A stretch of DNA of 64,000 bases from Bacteroidota bacterium (GTDB lineage: Bacteria; Bacteroidota; Bacteroidia; B-17B0; Aurantibacillaceae), in the NCBI GenBank assembly GCA_947450025.1, contig CANFTW010000003.1:1-64000 (forward strand), read 5' to 3'. Shown in pieces: positions 1 through 9,818 of the stretch; the first letter of the stretch is position 1; each line of letters opens with the position of its first letter. The notes beneath the pieces were generated by a model, which saw nothing but the letters and a program-made list of their open reading frames with translations, had not been told where the DNA came from and did no database searches. The position numbers and the translations under genes are program-made.

Positions 1-170
1 TTATTTTGAAAATTAAAAATATACTCTCCTGTTGTTTCATCAGTAAAATAATCATCGACGGAAAAAACAGGATAAGTATTGTTTTCGGAAAGAACTTTAG
101 CTAAAGTAGTTTTACCACTTCCTGGAAGTCCGCGTAAGAGTATTAAAGAGTGAGTTGGTAACATAAACAT
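1..170 (-). CDS. AAA/P-loop kinase-like ATPase (C-terminal part lies outside the window)
   Basis: Reverse-strand translation MFMLPTHSLILLRGLPGSGKTTLAKVLSENNTYPVFSVDDYF... with a Walker A GLPGSGKT; open to the window edge. Confidence 0.75.
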   Translation of the reverse strand, partial: MFMLPTHSLILLRGLPGSGKTTLAKVLSENNTYPVFSVDDYFTDETTGEYIFNFQN

Positions 171-230
171 TTTCTAATTTTCAATATAAAGCTAAATAAT
201 TTACTACATAAATATATATTATTTCCCTAC

Positions 231-2648
231 CTATAATTTATATCTTAAGCTTACAATAAAATTTCTACCAGGTGCGTTTATTCCACTAGCAAAAACACGA
301 TAACGATTATCAGTCATGTTTTCATAAGCTGCGTTTAACCGTAAGTTTTTTGTAATGTTAATGCCAATTCTAACATTTAAAGTAAACCAACTTGGCATAT
401 ACCCGTTAATTTTATCTGCTGAATAAGAGGCGTTATCTTCTCCACTTGGACTATAATCTGCTGAAGATTTTTTACCATTATATCTCACAAAAAATTCACC
501 ATCAATATTTTTGTTTTTATAAATAACACTTGTTTGCCCAAATATAGGGGCGATATGGTCTAAAGGAACAACTGTATCAGTCTTAGAGTCGATATATCTA
601 CCATATGTATAATTTAAAACACTTTTAAAAGACACATTGGAATTAAAATCAAATTGCACACCGCCATTTAATCCATATACATAAGCTCTATCTACATTTT
701 GAGTTGCTTGAACCTTACTCATACTTCCATTATACATAGCAGAATCATTCCCATTTAATTTAAAATCTTTAACCACAAGTGCATTTGTTAAATTGGTATA
801 ATATCCGGTAAGATCAAATTTATAACGACCCTGTATCACCTTACTTAAATTACATTCAAAATTATAAGTATACTCTGGTTTTAGAGTTGGATTTGGAACA
901 ATGACTGTATTGCCAGAGCTTTCGAAAACTTTACTCATATCATCCACATTTGGTGAACGAAATCCAGTACTTGTATATAAACTTAATTTATAATCATTAT
1001 CTGACTTCCATGTAAATCCTAAATTACCTGTAAGAGATTGATTATTTTGTTTTGCTGTGGTAAATGGAAATTTAAAAAAAGTAGTGTCTTTAAAATGACA
1101 CGTTAAACTTGTATTAGTAAAACGCAATCCATCTGTAATCACAAAATTTTTATTGACTTCCCATGAATGTGATACATAAATAGCCATCGTATTCATTTTG
1201 CTTCCCCCATCCGCATAGCGAGTATCAGCTGGCGATTCAGCCTCTGTAAGTATATTAATGAATTTAGCTGATGATTTCACATCATTGCTAGTAATTTCCA
1301 AGCCATAACGTAACTCATGCTTTTCCTTTATTTGTTTATAGGCATCAATATTTACGGATAAGACAGAAACATCTTCGTTTTGGTATTTTCGATTATTGCT
1401 TTGGAATCTCCGGGTTATACGATCTTGATCAACTTTTTGATAAGCAAAGATTACTTTTATATTATCTGTTATAACTGTCTTAGCATCATAATTCAAAGTA
1501 TATGCAGTTAATAAACGATTTTGTGGGCCATATCCATTTTCGGCAAATTTTAAATTACTTCCGGAATAATCTCCTGCTAATCGATCGTATCTTGGAACAA
1601 AAGAAGAGGTGCTATACTGTAAATTTATATTATGAGAAAGATGCTCGCCAGTTTTTATATGAAAGCGTTGCATAAGATCGATTTGCTTATATCCACTTCC
1701 TAGTTGCAAATTATTATTAGTATTTTTTACCATACTATCGCGATTATCAAAACGCTTTACATAATAATTTCTATCCCATGTGTTTGTATAACCATTTAAT
1801 TTAGTTGAACCACTCATTACATCTCCAAAATCTGAATAAGTAATATTTGTTAAAGACGCCACTTTCTTCCATCCTAAATTAAAGTCTAAATGCCCTGTCT
1901 TTTCTTGCGCTGCTGAAGCGTATCGTAACATAGCATTAGCTTTTACTAATAGCTTATCATCTGAACTTAACTGAGCATTTTTAGTATAAAAATGCATCAC
2001 TCCTCCAAGTGCATCACTTCCATAAATACTCGAGGAAGATCCAAATAGCACTTCTGTTCGTTCAAGCATATTAGGATCTAATGTCATAATATCTTGCAAG
2101 TGTCCGCCTCGGTAAATAGCATTATTCATCCGAACACCATCTACCACCAATAAAACTTTATTTGCTTCAAACCCTCTCATGCTTGGACTTCCTCCTCCTG
2201 CTTGACTTTTTTGAACAAATACTTGTCCTGTATTTTGCATCATGTCTCCACTAGTGGCAGGATTGGTGAATTCTATATCTTTTTGTTTTATAACCTCTAA
2301 TGTATAGGGTATGTCCATTTTTGACTCCGCTTTTCGATTAGCAGATAAAATAATTTCATCTAAATTCACAGACTTAGCAACTAAATCTAATGAGATTATT
2401 GAATTGTCTGTCAAAACTATTTTTTTAGTTGAATATCCAAATTGAAACACTAATACTGAATCTCCTTTTAATAAATTAGATACGTTAGCCGTTCCTTTGA
2501 TGTCTGTTTTGACTTGTGCGAAATTTTTATCTTGAATGATAACGTTTTGTAATGGTTCTCGTGTTGATTGATCGCGAACAGAAATTGTTTGAGCATAGAC
2601 TGTAAATGAAAGCCCGCTCAAAAACATAAGTAAATAATGTTTTTGCAT
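231..2648 (-). CDS. TonB-dependent receptor with N-terminal carboxypeptidase-regulatory-like domain
   Basis: Signal peptide from MQKHYLLMFLSGLSFTVYAQ (internal Met of the 231..2699 ORF); CarbReg-like ISVRDQSTREPLQNVIIQD; plug motif SMRGFEANKVLLVVDGVRMNNAIYRGGHLQDI; C-terminal barrel ending in ...RNFIVSLRYKL. Confidence 0.93.
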   Translation of the reverse strand: MQKHYLLMFLSGLSFTVYAQTISVRDQSTREPLQNVIIQDKNFAQVKTDIKGTANVSNLLKGDSVLVFQFGYSTKKIVLTDNSIISLDLVAKSVNLDEIILSANRKAESKMDIPYTLEVIKQKDIEFTNPATSGDMMQNTGQVFVQKSQAGGGSPSMRGFEANKVLLVVDGVRMNNAIYRGGHLQDIMTLDPNMLERTEVLFGSSSSIYGSDALGGVMHFYTKNAQLSSDDKLLVKANAMLRYASAAQEKTGHLDFNLGWKKVASLTNITYSDFGDVMSGSTKLNGYTNTWDRNYYVKRFDNRDSMVKNTNNNLQLGSGYKQIDLMQRFHIKTGEHLSHNINLQYSTSSFVPRYDRLAGDYSGSNLKFAENGYGPQNRLLTAYTLNYDAKTVITDNIKVIFAYQKVDQDRITRRFQSNNRKYQNEDVSVLSVNIDAYKQIKEKHELRYGLEITSNDVKSSAKFINILTEAESPADTRYADGGSKMNTMAIYVSHSWEVNKNFVITDGLRFTNTSLTCHFKDTTFFKFPFTTAKQNNQSLTGNLGFTWKSDNDYKLSLYTSTGFRSPNVDDMSKVFESSGNTVIVPNPTLKPEYTYNFECNLSKVIQGRYKFDLTGYYTNLTNALVVKDFKLNGNDSAMYNGSMSKVQATQNVDRAYVYGLNGGVQFDFNSNVSFKSVLNYTYGRYIDSKTDTVVPLDHIAPIFGQTSVIYKNKNIDGEFFVRYNGKKSSADYSPSGEDNASYSADKINGYMPSWFTLNVRIGINITKNLRLNAAYENMTDNRYRVFASGINAPGRNFIVSLRYKL

Positions 2649-2724
2649 AATTTTTAAATAATTAGTAATGAAAAAAACATGAACTAGAAAATAGCTCACT
2701 TTAAAAAATAACCTTCCTGTTTAC

Positions 2725-3279
2725 TTAAGCTAAACAGTTGCAAAAAACATCAGGGGGTGGAGAATGTTTTGTAAAATATCCTTTATTAGTCTTCAGAATA
2801 AGCGAGAAAGAAACTAAACTTAAAGATAATTCCTGTGGTTTTAAATTAACTTTATACGAATCAACAATATACTTTAAAGCCATTAAACTTTTTAAAATTT
2901 GAAAAGGTACTTTAGTTGAATGTGAAGAATCGGCATCAAATAAAACAGCAAATTGTTGTTTTAATAACATTTCCTGAGAATCAGATACTAAACTTAAAGA
3001 AATTGACAGACCATTGTTATGAATAGAAATAACATCATATAACTCGCCTTTATACAACACTTCTTGATTACGATCTTCCCAAACTATACGTGTTGAATTT
3101 GTATACAATTCACTAGGATTGATTTGTATAACAGAAGTTGTTTTAGGAATTTGATTATTTTTTAAAAAAGCCTTAAACTCTTTTTTGTAAGATTTTAAAT
3201 AAAAAGTATAAACAAAAAAACTTCCTGCTGAAAACACAGAAATCAATAAGAAACAAAATATAACAATTGCTTTTTTCAA
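2725..3279 (-). CDS. Hypothetical membrane-anchored/secreted protein upstream of the TonB receptor
   Basis: ORF with an N-terminal hydrophobic segment, co-directional with and 76 bp upstream of the receptor; C-terminus HSPPPDVFCNCLA. Confidence 0.7.
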   Translation of the reverse strand: MKKAIVIFCFLLISVFSAGSFFVYTFYLKSYKKEFKAFLKNNQIPKTTSVIQINPSELYTNSTRIVWEDRNQEVLYKGELYDVISIHNNGLSISLSLVSDSQEMLLKQQFAVLFDADSSHSTKVPFQILKSLMALKYIVDSYKVNLKPQELSLSLVSFSLILKTNKGYFTKHSPPPDVFCNCLA

Positions 3280-3361
3280 AAAATTACTTAATAGAAAATA
3301 GTTGCGCTAAATATAAAGCAAAAAAATGAAAGGAAATTTATTTTATTTAATATGGTATGTA

Positions 3362-3392
3362 TAAAAAAAGCCCTTGAAAATCAAGGGCTTTT
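3362..3392 (-). terminator. Rho-independent terminator downstream of the tRNA
   Basis: Stem AAGCCCTTGA-AAA-TCAAGGGCTT followed on the minus strand by a T-run. Confidence 0.8.
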
Positions 3393-3397
3393 GGTTG

Positions 3398-3472
3398 TGG
3401 GAGATACAGGGTTCGAACCTGTGACCCCCTGCTTGTAAGGCAGGTGCTCTGAACCAGCTGAGCTAATCTCCC
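3398..3472 (-). tRNA. tRNA-Val (anticodon UAC)
   Basis: Minus strand GGGAGATTAGCTCAGCTGGTTCAGAGCACCTGCCTTACAAGCAGGGGGTCACAGGTTCGAACCTGTATCTCCCA folds as a cloverleaf; anticodon loop CTTACAA. Confidence 0.95.
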
Positions 3473-3539
3473 GAATCGGGTTGCAAATATAAAGGCTTTT
3501 TTTAAACTAGCAAAAAAAAATCGATTTTTTTTAAAAAAT

Positions 3540-5810
3540 TTACTGTTTTATTAATTTACCGACCCTTAAAGTAGTGTTTTTGCTTTGTAATTTATAGAAA
3601 TAAACTCCTGATAATAACTCCTCAACGCTAATCACAGAGTGTTTTTCGAATAATTCTCTTTTAAGGACTATTTCTCCTAATGAATTTGTGATTTCTAACG
3701 AAAATGTCAATTTATCTTCATTTACATCAATGTTTAATTGACTTTTAATTGGGTTTGGATAAACCGATAATTGCCCATCAATTAGTTCTTCAATCCCAAT
3801 TGCACATGGTAAAACTAAAATTGAAACATTTGTTGTTGGAAAACAAATTCCATCATTTGAACCAGTAAGGACATAGTTAGTGCTTGTTGTTGGCGACACC
3901 ACAACTGAAGTTGAAGATGAACCAATAGGACTCCAAGTGTAATTTGCAGCTCCTTGTGCCGTTAATGTTGCTGTTTGTCCAACGCATAAAGTATCTGAAG
4001 TAGTAACCGCACTAATGCTTGGATTTAAACAAACCATTCTAATGGATAAACTATCAATACCTAAATCACTGACGCCATTATCTGCATTTCCTTTAAATTT
4101 AACAACACAAGAAGGCGTATTAACGGCGTCATAATAAATCGTTTTTTTAGCCCAAGTAGATTGCACAGGATAATATCCTTTTATACTAAATGAAATACCA
4201 GCGTCTGTAGATAATAAAACATTCAAGAAATCAGATCCATTAGAGTTTATATAATAGAAAGAAATAGCGTATTTAGCATTTTGACTAAAATTTACTAAAA
4301 CATCTAAATCGCCTTTAGCATTTGCTAAAGCTTGAGTAGAATGAAAATTAGCACATCCAGCACCACTATATGGAGTCACATTAGCAGCCAACGGAGATGT
4401 CCAATTTGCAGAAATCCCATCATTTTGTTGTCTCCATGCATTGTCTCCAGTTAATGGACTACTTCTCCAATACATATTATTAGGAACATTTCTAGTAGCG
4501 CAACCATTTTGCCAAATATTATCAAACGTTTCATAATAAGGTAAATTGGCATAAGTAACAGGAACTGCAGATGCAATATAAACCGATGTTGAAGCTACAG
4601 AATTACTTCCGCAAGCAAGAACGCATCGATAATAAGTTGATGAATTTACAACCTGAGATGTATTAGCTCCTAAAGCCCCCGAAATATTTGTCCAGTTAAC
4701 ATTATTAACAGAGGATTGCCATTGAAAATTAGTTCCTGACCATGATGAATTTCCAACTAAACTAAATGAAATTGTATTCCCCGCGCAGGAAGTGGTAGAG
4801 CTTGCAATTGCAGTTCCACCAATGGGAATGCCGCCTAACGTTACTAATTTGGATACAGAATTTGCAGAAAATGTTCCGCAAGAAACAACACACCGGTAAT
4901 AGGTATTAGAACTAACTAACTGAGTCATGGAAGAATTAGTAAAAGTTGGCAAACTTGCCCAACTAGTATTATTTAAAGAGGATTGCCACTGATAAGATAA
5001 TCCCGTAGCTAATGTGACACCAACTAAACCAAAGGAAACATATTGAGATCCACAAATGGTTCCAGAACTTACTGCAGTAGTTCCTGCATTAGGAGTTCCT
5101 GAGCATGGAGTATTTACGCAACTATAACTAGTTGTTCGACAGGTATTGTCTGTAGCGCATGAAGAATTTGCTGAAACATGTAATCTATAGTTTCCTGCGG
5201 TGGTTATATTTGTTAGTAAAGGTGTTGTTCCAAAAAACAATATATTATTTGAGGCATCCGTTAAGGTTAAATAATCTGTTGAAATTGATGACGAGAAAGT
5301 AAAAAATCCGGATGTTCCAATGTTTAATTGACTATACTCTCCTCCCCAATTACATGTAGTAATCGTTCCTGCACTGCAGGTTGTAATTGTGGCAGAACCG
5401 AATGCAGACGTGCTTATACAGCCGCCTGAAGTTGAAGAACCGCAAGAATAAGAGGTTGTTCTACAAACATTATCACTTCCACAAGAGGAATTTGTATTTA
5501 CATGTAATCTATAAATTCCATTAGATGGGACAATCGCTACTAACGGAACGCTTCCTGCTGCTATTACAACATTTGAAGCGTCTGTTAAGGTTAAATAATC
5601 AGTGCTGATAGATGAATTAAATGTATAAGTGCCAATTGTATTAAAAGTTAAAGTGCTGTATTCAGTTGCCCAATTGCATGTAGTAATTGTTCCATTAGAA
5701 CATGAACTAATTGTTGCTGTGCCGTATGCCGTTGAATTAATACACTGACCCCACCCGTTACTAAAAAACAACATGGACATAAGCAATAAAAATAAAGGTT
5801 TCTTAATCAT
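3540..5810 (-). CDS. T9SS type A sorting domain-containing secreted protein with duplicated N-terminal Cys-rich repeats and Ig-like repeats
   Basis: Signal peptide; two ~101-aa repeats (CINSTAYGTATISSC.../CISTSAFGSATITTC...); Ig-like YQWQSS..W...TYYRCV.C; C-terminal LSVYPNPIKSQLNI...GVYFYKLQSKN...VGKLIKQ. Confidence 0.88.
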   Translation of the reverse strand: MIKKPLFLLLMSMLFFSNGWGQCINSTAYGTATISSCSNGTITTCNWATEYSTLTFNTIGTYTFNSSISTDYLTLTDASNVVIAAGSVPLVAIVPSNGIYRLHVNTNSSCGSDNVCRTTSYSCGSSTSGGCISTSAFGSATITTCSAGTITTCNWGGEYSQLNIGTSGFFTFSSSISTDYLTLTDASNNILFFGTTPLLTNITTAGNYRLHVSANSSCATDNTCRTTSYSCVNTPCSGTPNAGTTAVSSGTICGSQYVSFGLVGVTLATGLSYQWQSSLNNTSWASLPTFTNSSMTQLVSSNTYYRCVVSCGTFSANSVSKLVTLGGIPIGGTAIASSTTSCAGNTISFSLVGNSSWSGTNFQWQSSVNNVNWTNISGALGANTSQVVNSSTYYRCVLACGSNSVASTSVYIASAVPVTYANLPYYETFDNIWQNGCATRNVPNNMYWRSSPLTGDNAWRQQNDGISANWTSPLAANVTPYSGAGCANFHSTQALANAKGDLDVLVNFSQNAKYAISFYYINSNGSDFLNVLLSTDAGISFSIKGYYPVQSTWAKKTIYYDAVNTPSCVVKFKGNADNGVSDLGIDSLSIRMVCLNPSISAVTTSDTLCVGQTATLTAQGAANYTWSPIGSSSTSVVVSPTTSTNYVLTGSNDGICFPTTNVSILVLPCAIGIEELIDGQLSVYPNPIKSQLNIDVNEDKLTFSLEITNSLGEIVLKRELFEKHSVISVEELLSGVYFYKLQSKNTTLRVGKLIKQ
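5118..5744 (-). repeat. Two ~303-bp coding repeats (about 5442..5744 and 5118..5420)
   Basis: Protein alignment of aa 23-123 with aa 131-231; shared SSISTDYLTLTDASN and CRTTSYSC. Confidence 0.85.
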
Positions 5811-5820
5811 GTTATCTAGA

Positions 5821-7014
5821 TTAATTAATTTTTGTAAATCGGTTTATTGAAGTTTGTTGCTTTTCATCAAAAACGTAAATAAAATAGGCTCCAGAGGGTA
5901 AATGAGAAACATTGACATTAGATAATGAATGATTTAAATCTGATTCAAAAACTACTTCTCCTTTGATATCGAAAATTTTCATTTTCGCGTTTTTCATTTT
6001 TTCTGAAAGTTCGATAGTTACAATAGTTGAAGCGGGATTAGGATATACATTTGAAATAATATTATTATTCATAATTTCATTTATACCAACATCTAAATTT
6101 GGAGTATACTTCCAAACATCATATTTAAATAAATTATCATAACCTAAAGCAACATAAGCTTCGCCATTTAAGACATACGCTATCGATCCCTCTCTAGCAG
6201 TTCCACCAAAGTTTGCCATTTGAGTCCAGGAGTCTATGTATGGATTATATTGCCAGACGTCTTTAGTATATGATAGTGTATTATCATATCCCAATCCTAT
6301 AAACCCTGTATTTCCAATCACAAAATTAACAGCATCATAACGAGGAGTTCCTAAGAAGCTTGCTTTAGTAATCCAAGTATTGGTAATGGGATCATACGCT
6401 TTTGTGTCGTTTTTAAATCCTCCATCAAAACCACAGGTAATAAAACACATGCCAATAGAAGCAAATGCTGAAGCTTGTCTTCTAGGTGTTCCAGTATAGT
6501 TTGCTTTAGCTGCCCAAGCATTATTGCTTGGATCATATTCCCACCAATCATTTAACAAACCTGTTGAAGATTGACCTAAACCTACATATCCTTTGCCATT
6601 GATTGCAAGGCCATTTGCACCATTCCGAGCGGGGCCAGGAATATTGGCAACTTGTGTCCATGCTAAGGTTGTTGTATCAAACTCCCAGAAATCTTGACTA
6701 TATTGTAATAATCCTTGTCCCGTTCCATAATATGCTTTGCCATTAATTGAAAAAGACACGGCTTTATTACGGGGCATAGCTGGAAAATCCGTAATTTTTT
6801 CCCAAGTATCAAATGGTTGAATATATCGATGCAAACTTACCTTGTAAGAATTACCATCATAGCCACCACATAAATAGGCGGTATTTCCAACAACAAATGC
6901 TGACGCTGCAGAAACTCCAGAACCAGTATAATCTGCTATTTTTGACCAAGAATTTGGTTGAGCAAAAAACAATAATGTTTGAGTGGCAAATATTATTAAT
7001 AAAATACGTTTCAT
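5821..7014 (-). CDS. Kelch-repeat protein with T9SS C-terminal sorting domain
   Basis: Repeated kelch-like motifs (YDPSNNAWAAKANY.GTPRRQASAFA); C-terminal VYPNPASTIVTIELSEKMKNAKMKIFDIKGE...FTKIN. Confidence 0.9.
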   Translation of the reverse strand: MKRILLIIFATQTLLFFAQPNSWSKIADYTGSGVSAASAFVVGNTAYLCGGYDGNSYKVSLHRYIQPFDTWEKITDFPAMPRNKAVSFSINGKAYYGTGQGLLQYSQDFWEFDTTTLAWTQVANIPGPARNGANGLAINGKGYVGLGQSSTGLLNDWWEYDPSNNAWAAKANYTGTPRRQASAFASIGMCFITCGFDGGFKNDTKAYDPITNTWITKASFLGTPRYDAVNFVIGNTGFIGLGYDNTLSYTKDVWQYNPYIDSWTQMANFGGTAREGSIAYVLNGEAYVALGYDNLFKYDVWKYTPNLDVGINEIMNNNIISNVYPNPASTIVTIELSEKMKNAKMKIFDIKGEVVFESDLNHSLSNVNVSHLPSGAYFIYVFDEKQQTSINRFTKIN

Positions 7015-7031
7015 GAATTTCTAACTGTGTT

Positions 7032-8249
7032 TTAAAGAAGTATGATTTTTTTTGTAGCCACTAATTGCTGCTTATCAAAAAGTTTAATAAAATATGTGCC
7101 ATTTGGCAGGTTTGTTCGGTCAATCGTTTTATCAATGGTTGTTATTTCTTGTGTTTTAATGAATCGACCATCTATACTAAATAACTGAAGCGTTAGTAAT
7201 GAAAATGGTTTTAAATATTGAATCGAAAATTCGTTACTTGTAACAGGGTTTGGATAAACAACTACTTGATTACTGTTTTTGAATTCTTGAAATCCTACAT
7301 CGGCATCTAATTTATAAAAATCTTGTTTTGAACCCCCACCTGATTTACCAGTTCCCATATACCCTACATTTCCTATCACAAAATAAGCAGCGCCTCGCCG
7401 AGGAGCACCACTAAACGAAGTTGTATAATTCCAACTATCATTAGCTATATTATACCACCATGTATCATCATTATATGAGCCATCACTTCCCATTCCGGCA
7501 CAAGGAGTATTGTTTAAAGTAAAGGCAAATGCGCCAGTGCGGCCAGAAACAGGAAAATTAGCTTTTTGAATCCATATGTTTGTTGTTGGATCATATTCCC
7601 ACCAATCATTTTGAAAAAAACTATCATCTTTTCCTGTTCCGAAATAAATTTTAGTGTTTGCAGAAGTTGCTACACCACCATCTCTTCCGCCGCTGCTTGT
7701 GGCTAAGCCAGGAAAAGTTGTTTTTATAATCCAATTATTAGAAATTGGATTATACTCATACACTGAACTCGATGCACTAAAGCCTCCGTTTACACCGCAG
7801 ATCACATAACCCTTATTGTTACAATTTGTAAATGCAGCTCTAAAAACAGAAGTAGGGCAATTTGCCTTCATCGTCCACAAATTAAGAACAGGGTCATACA
7901 TCCAAAAATCTGACAAAATAGTTCCTCCATCCGATGTGGCATCATCCGTTCCTCCTCCTAAATAACCTTTGCCATTCAATTCAAATCCATAAGCCCCTCT
8001 TCTATATGAAGCAGGAAGATTTGCTTTTTGTGTCCAATAATCAAAAACCGCATTATATTCCCATAAATCATTATAACAATTATCATTAGTATCAACCCCA
8101 CAACTAATATATCCTTTACCATTTATACTAAAACCTGTTGCTTCAAAACGTTTACCATTGTCCAAGGCATGCACTTTAGTCCATTTATAAGAACCAAATC
8201 CGTAAACCGTTATCAATAAAAAAAATAATGTATATATGTGTTTTATCAT
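7032..8249 (-). CDS. Kelch-repeat protein with T9SS C-terminal sorting domain
   Basis: Kelch motifs (NDWWEYDPTTNIWIQKANFPVSGRTGAFAFTL); C-terminal VVYPNPVTSNEFSI...KIILL; paralog of its two neighbours. Confidence 0.9.
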   Translation of the reverse strand: MIKHIYTLFFLLITVYGFGSYKWTKVHALDNGKRFEATGFSINGKGYISCGVDTNDNCYNDLWEYNAVFDYWTQKANLPASYRRGAYGFELNGKGYLGGGTDDATSDGGTILSDFWMYDPVLNLWTMKANCPTSVFRAAFTNCNNKGYVICGVNGGFSASSSVYEYNPISNNWIIKTTFPGLATSSGGRDGGVATSANTKIYFGTGKDDSFFQNDWWEYDPTTNIWIQKANFPVSGRTGAFAFTLNNTPCAGMGSDGSYNDDTWWYNIANDSWNYTTSFSGAPRRGAAYFVIGNVGYMGTGKSGGGSKQDFYKLDADVGFQEFKNSNQVVVYPNPVTSNEFSIQYLKPFSLLTLQLFSIDGRFIKTQEITTIDKTIDRTNLPNGTYFIKLFDKQQLVATKKIILL

Positions 8250-8254
8250 GACTT

Positions 8255-9433
8255 TTAATATTTAATAATTTTTTTGGAAATTAAAACTTCATGATTTTCG
8301 CCTAAAACAAGAGCGAAGTATATGCCTTGATCAATTTTACTGAGGTCGACCTTTGTTGTTAAACTAGGTATTTTGTATGACATCACTTCTTTGCCATCTA
8401 ATTGAAATAACTTAAAAATAGATTCGCTAAACTGTGATTCGTTATTAAACTGGATATTTAAAATAGTAGTTATTGGATTTGGGAATAAATTGATATTAGT
8501 ATTTTTTTGAAATTCTTCTGTACCAACCGATAGTTTCCATTCATATCCCCATACATCTACAAGATTTGTTCCATTAGACCCTGTTCCAAAATACGCATTA
8601 TCTCCAATGGTAAATGATGGAACATAGTCCCTGCGCACTCCTGGAAATGATTTTGGAATCGTGTCCCAACTATCTGCTATTGGGTCATATTGATAGAAAT
8701 CTTTAAGCATCGAACTACTTGTCCATGAGTAGCCTAGGCCGATGTATCCTTGGCCTCGAACAGCAAAACTACATGCTGCATACCTTGCATCACCAATAAA
8801 TGGTGCTTTTACAGCAGTAATGCCAGTTGAAGGATCAAACATATACAAGGTATTAGATCCTTGTGGTAATACATATACTTGATTGTTAATCACAAATGAT
8901 GAACTATAATCTTGAAAAGGAATAGTACAAGGAACTGGCGACCAAGTGTCAGTAATCACATTATAGGAATATAAAGAAGTTGCTAAAGCCATATATCCAA
9001 CTCCGTTAATCGAAAAACCTAGCCCTCCACCATTTGCAACTGGTAATGTTGCTTTTGGTGTCCATGTATTATTTATAGGATCGAATTCATAAAATTCATC
9101 TCTATCACCAAAATTTTGCTCGTTACCGCCACCCAAATATCCTTTGTTTCCAATAACAAAGCCTGCACAGGCAAAACGCTGTTGAGGATAATCTGCTTTT
9201 TGCGTCCAAGTATTCGATGATGGATCATATTCCCACCAATCACTATATGCTTGAGAAATAGAACCTGAATTTACATGTCCCGTCCCCATATATCCTTTAT
9301 TACCAATAGCAAAGGCTGCGCAACGATGTCGTCCAAAATTAGGATAAGGTGTTTTGGAATTCCATACATACTTATCGCAAAATCCATTCATGGAAATCAG
9401 CAAACATATGATAAAGGCAAATTGTGTTTTCAT
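8255..9433 (-). CDS. Kelch-repeat protein with T9SS C-terminal sorting domain
   Basis: Kelch motifs (SDWWEYDPSSNTWTQKADYPQQRFACAGFVIGNKGYLGGG); C-terminal NLFPNPITTILNIQF...SKKIIKY. Confidence 0.9.
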   Translation of the reverse strand: MKTQFAFIICLLISMNGFCDKYVWNSKTPYPNFGRHRCAAFAIGNKGYMGTGHVNSGSISQAYSDWWEYDPSSNTWTQKADYPQQRFACAGFVIGNKGYLGGGNEQNFGDRDEFYEFDPINNTWTPKATLPVANGGGLGFSINGVGYMALATSLYSYNVITDTWSPVPCTIPFQDYSSSFVINNQVYVLPQGSNTLYMFDPSTGITAVKAPFIGDARYAACSFAVRGQGYIGLGYSWTSSSMLKDFYQYDPIADSWDTIPKSFPGVRRDYVPSFTIGDNAYFGTGSNGTNLVDVWGYEWKLSVGTEEFQKNTNINLFPNPITTILNIQFNNESQFSESIFKLFQLDGKEVMSYKIPSLTTKVDLSKIDQGIYFALVLGENHEVLISKKIIKY

Positions 9434-9443
9434 TAGTTTTTTA

Positions 9444-9818
9444 TTATTTAGTTAAAACACCTAGGCTATCAAGCTCTCTTGGTGTTACAGACGGAGGCAT
9501 TATATTATGTTCAAGCTTATAAATAATATATTTAGCGGATATTTCAGCTTTTTGTTTCGAAGAAAATCCTTTATTTCCTGCAATAGAAGGGATAGATGGT
9601 TGATGGATAAAAATATGATTATCCATAATAATATTATACCCAAATCCTAAGTTTGGCTGAGCGCTGTCTGTCAAGAAAATAGCTAAGCTAAAAACTGAAA
9701 CTGATTTTGATGATGAAGTCGATAATGCTTCTGCATGCTTAACAGCCTCCTCTTTTGGTTGCTGAGTGCATGAAGAAAAAAATAGTAGAAGTAAAAATAA
9801 AAGTATTGGTTTTAGCAT
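9444..9818 (-). CDS. Small lipoprotein, probable DUF4907-type
   Basis: Lipobox LFFSSC; GYNIIMDNHIFIHQPSIPSIAGNKGFSSKQKAEISAKYIIYKLEHNIMPPSVTPRELDSLGV resembles the DUF4907 family from memory. Confidence 0.65.
   Translation of the reverse strand: MLKPILLFLLLLFFSSCTQQPKEEAVKHAEALSTSSSKSVSVFSLAIFLTDSAQPNLGFGYNIIMDNHIFIHQPSIPSIAGNKGFSSKQKAEISAKYIIYKLEHNIMPPSVTPRELDSLGVLTK

Noticed and set aside
6351-7016. Short ORFs overlapping the kelch gene (6351..6551 -, 6813..7016 +)
   Set aside because: Shadow ORFs within a strong kelch/T9SS coding frame.
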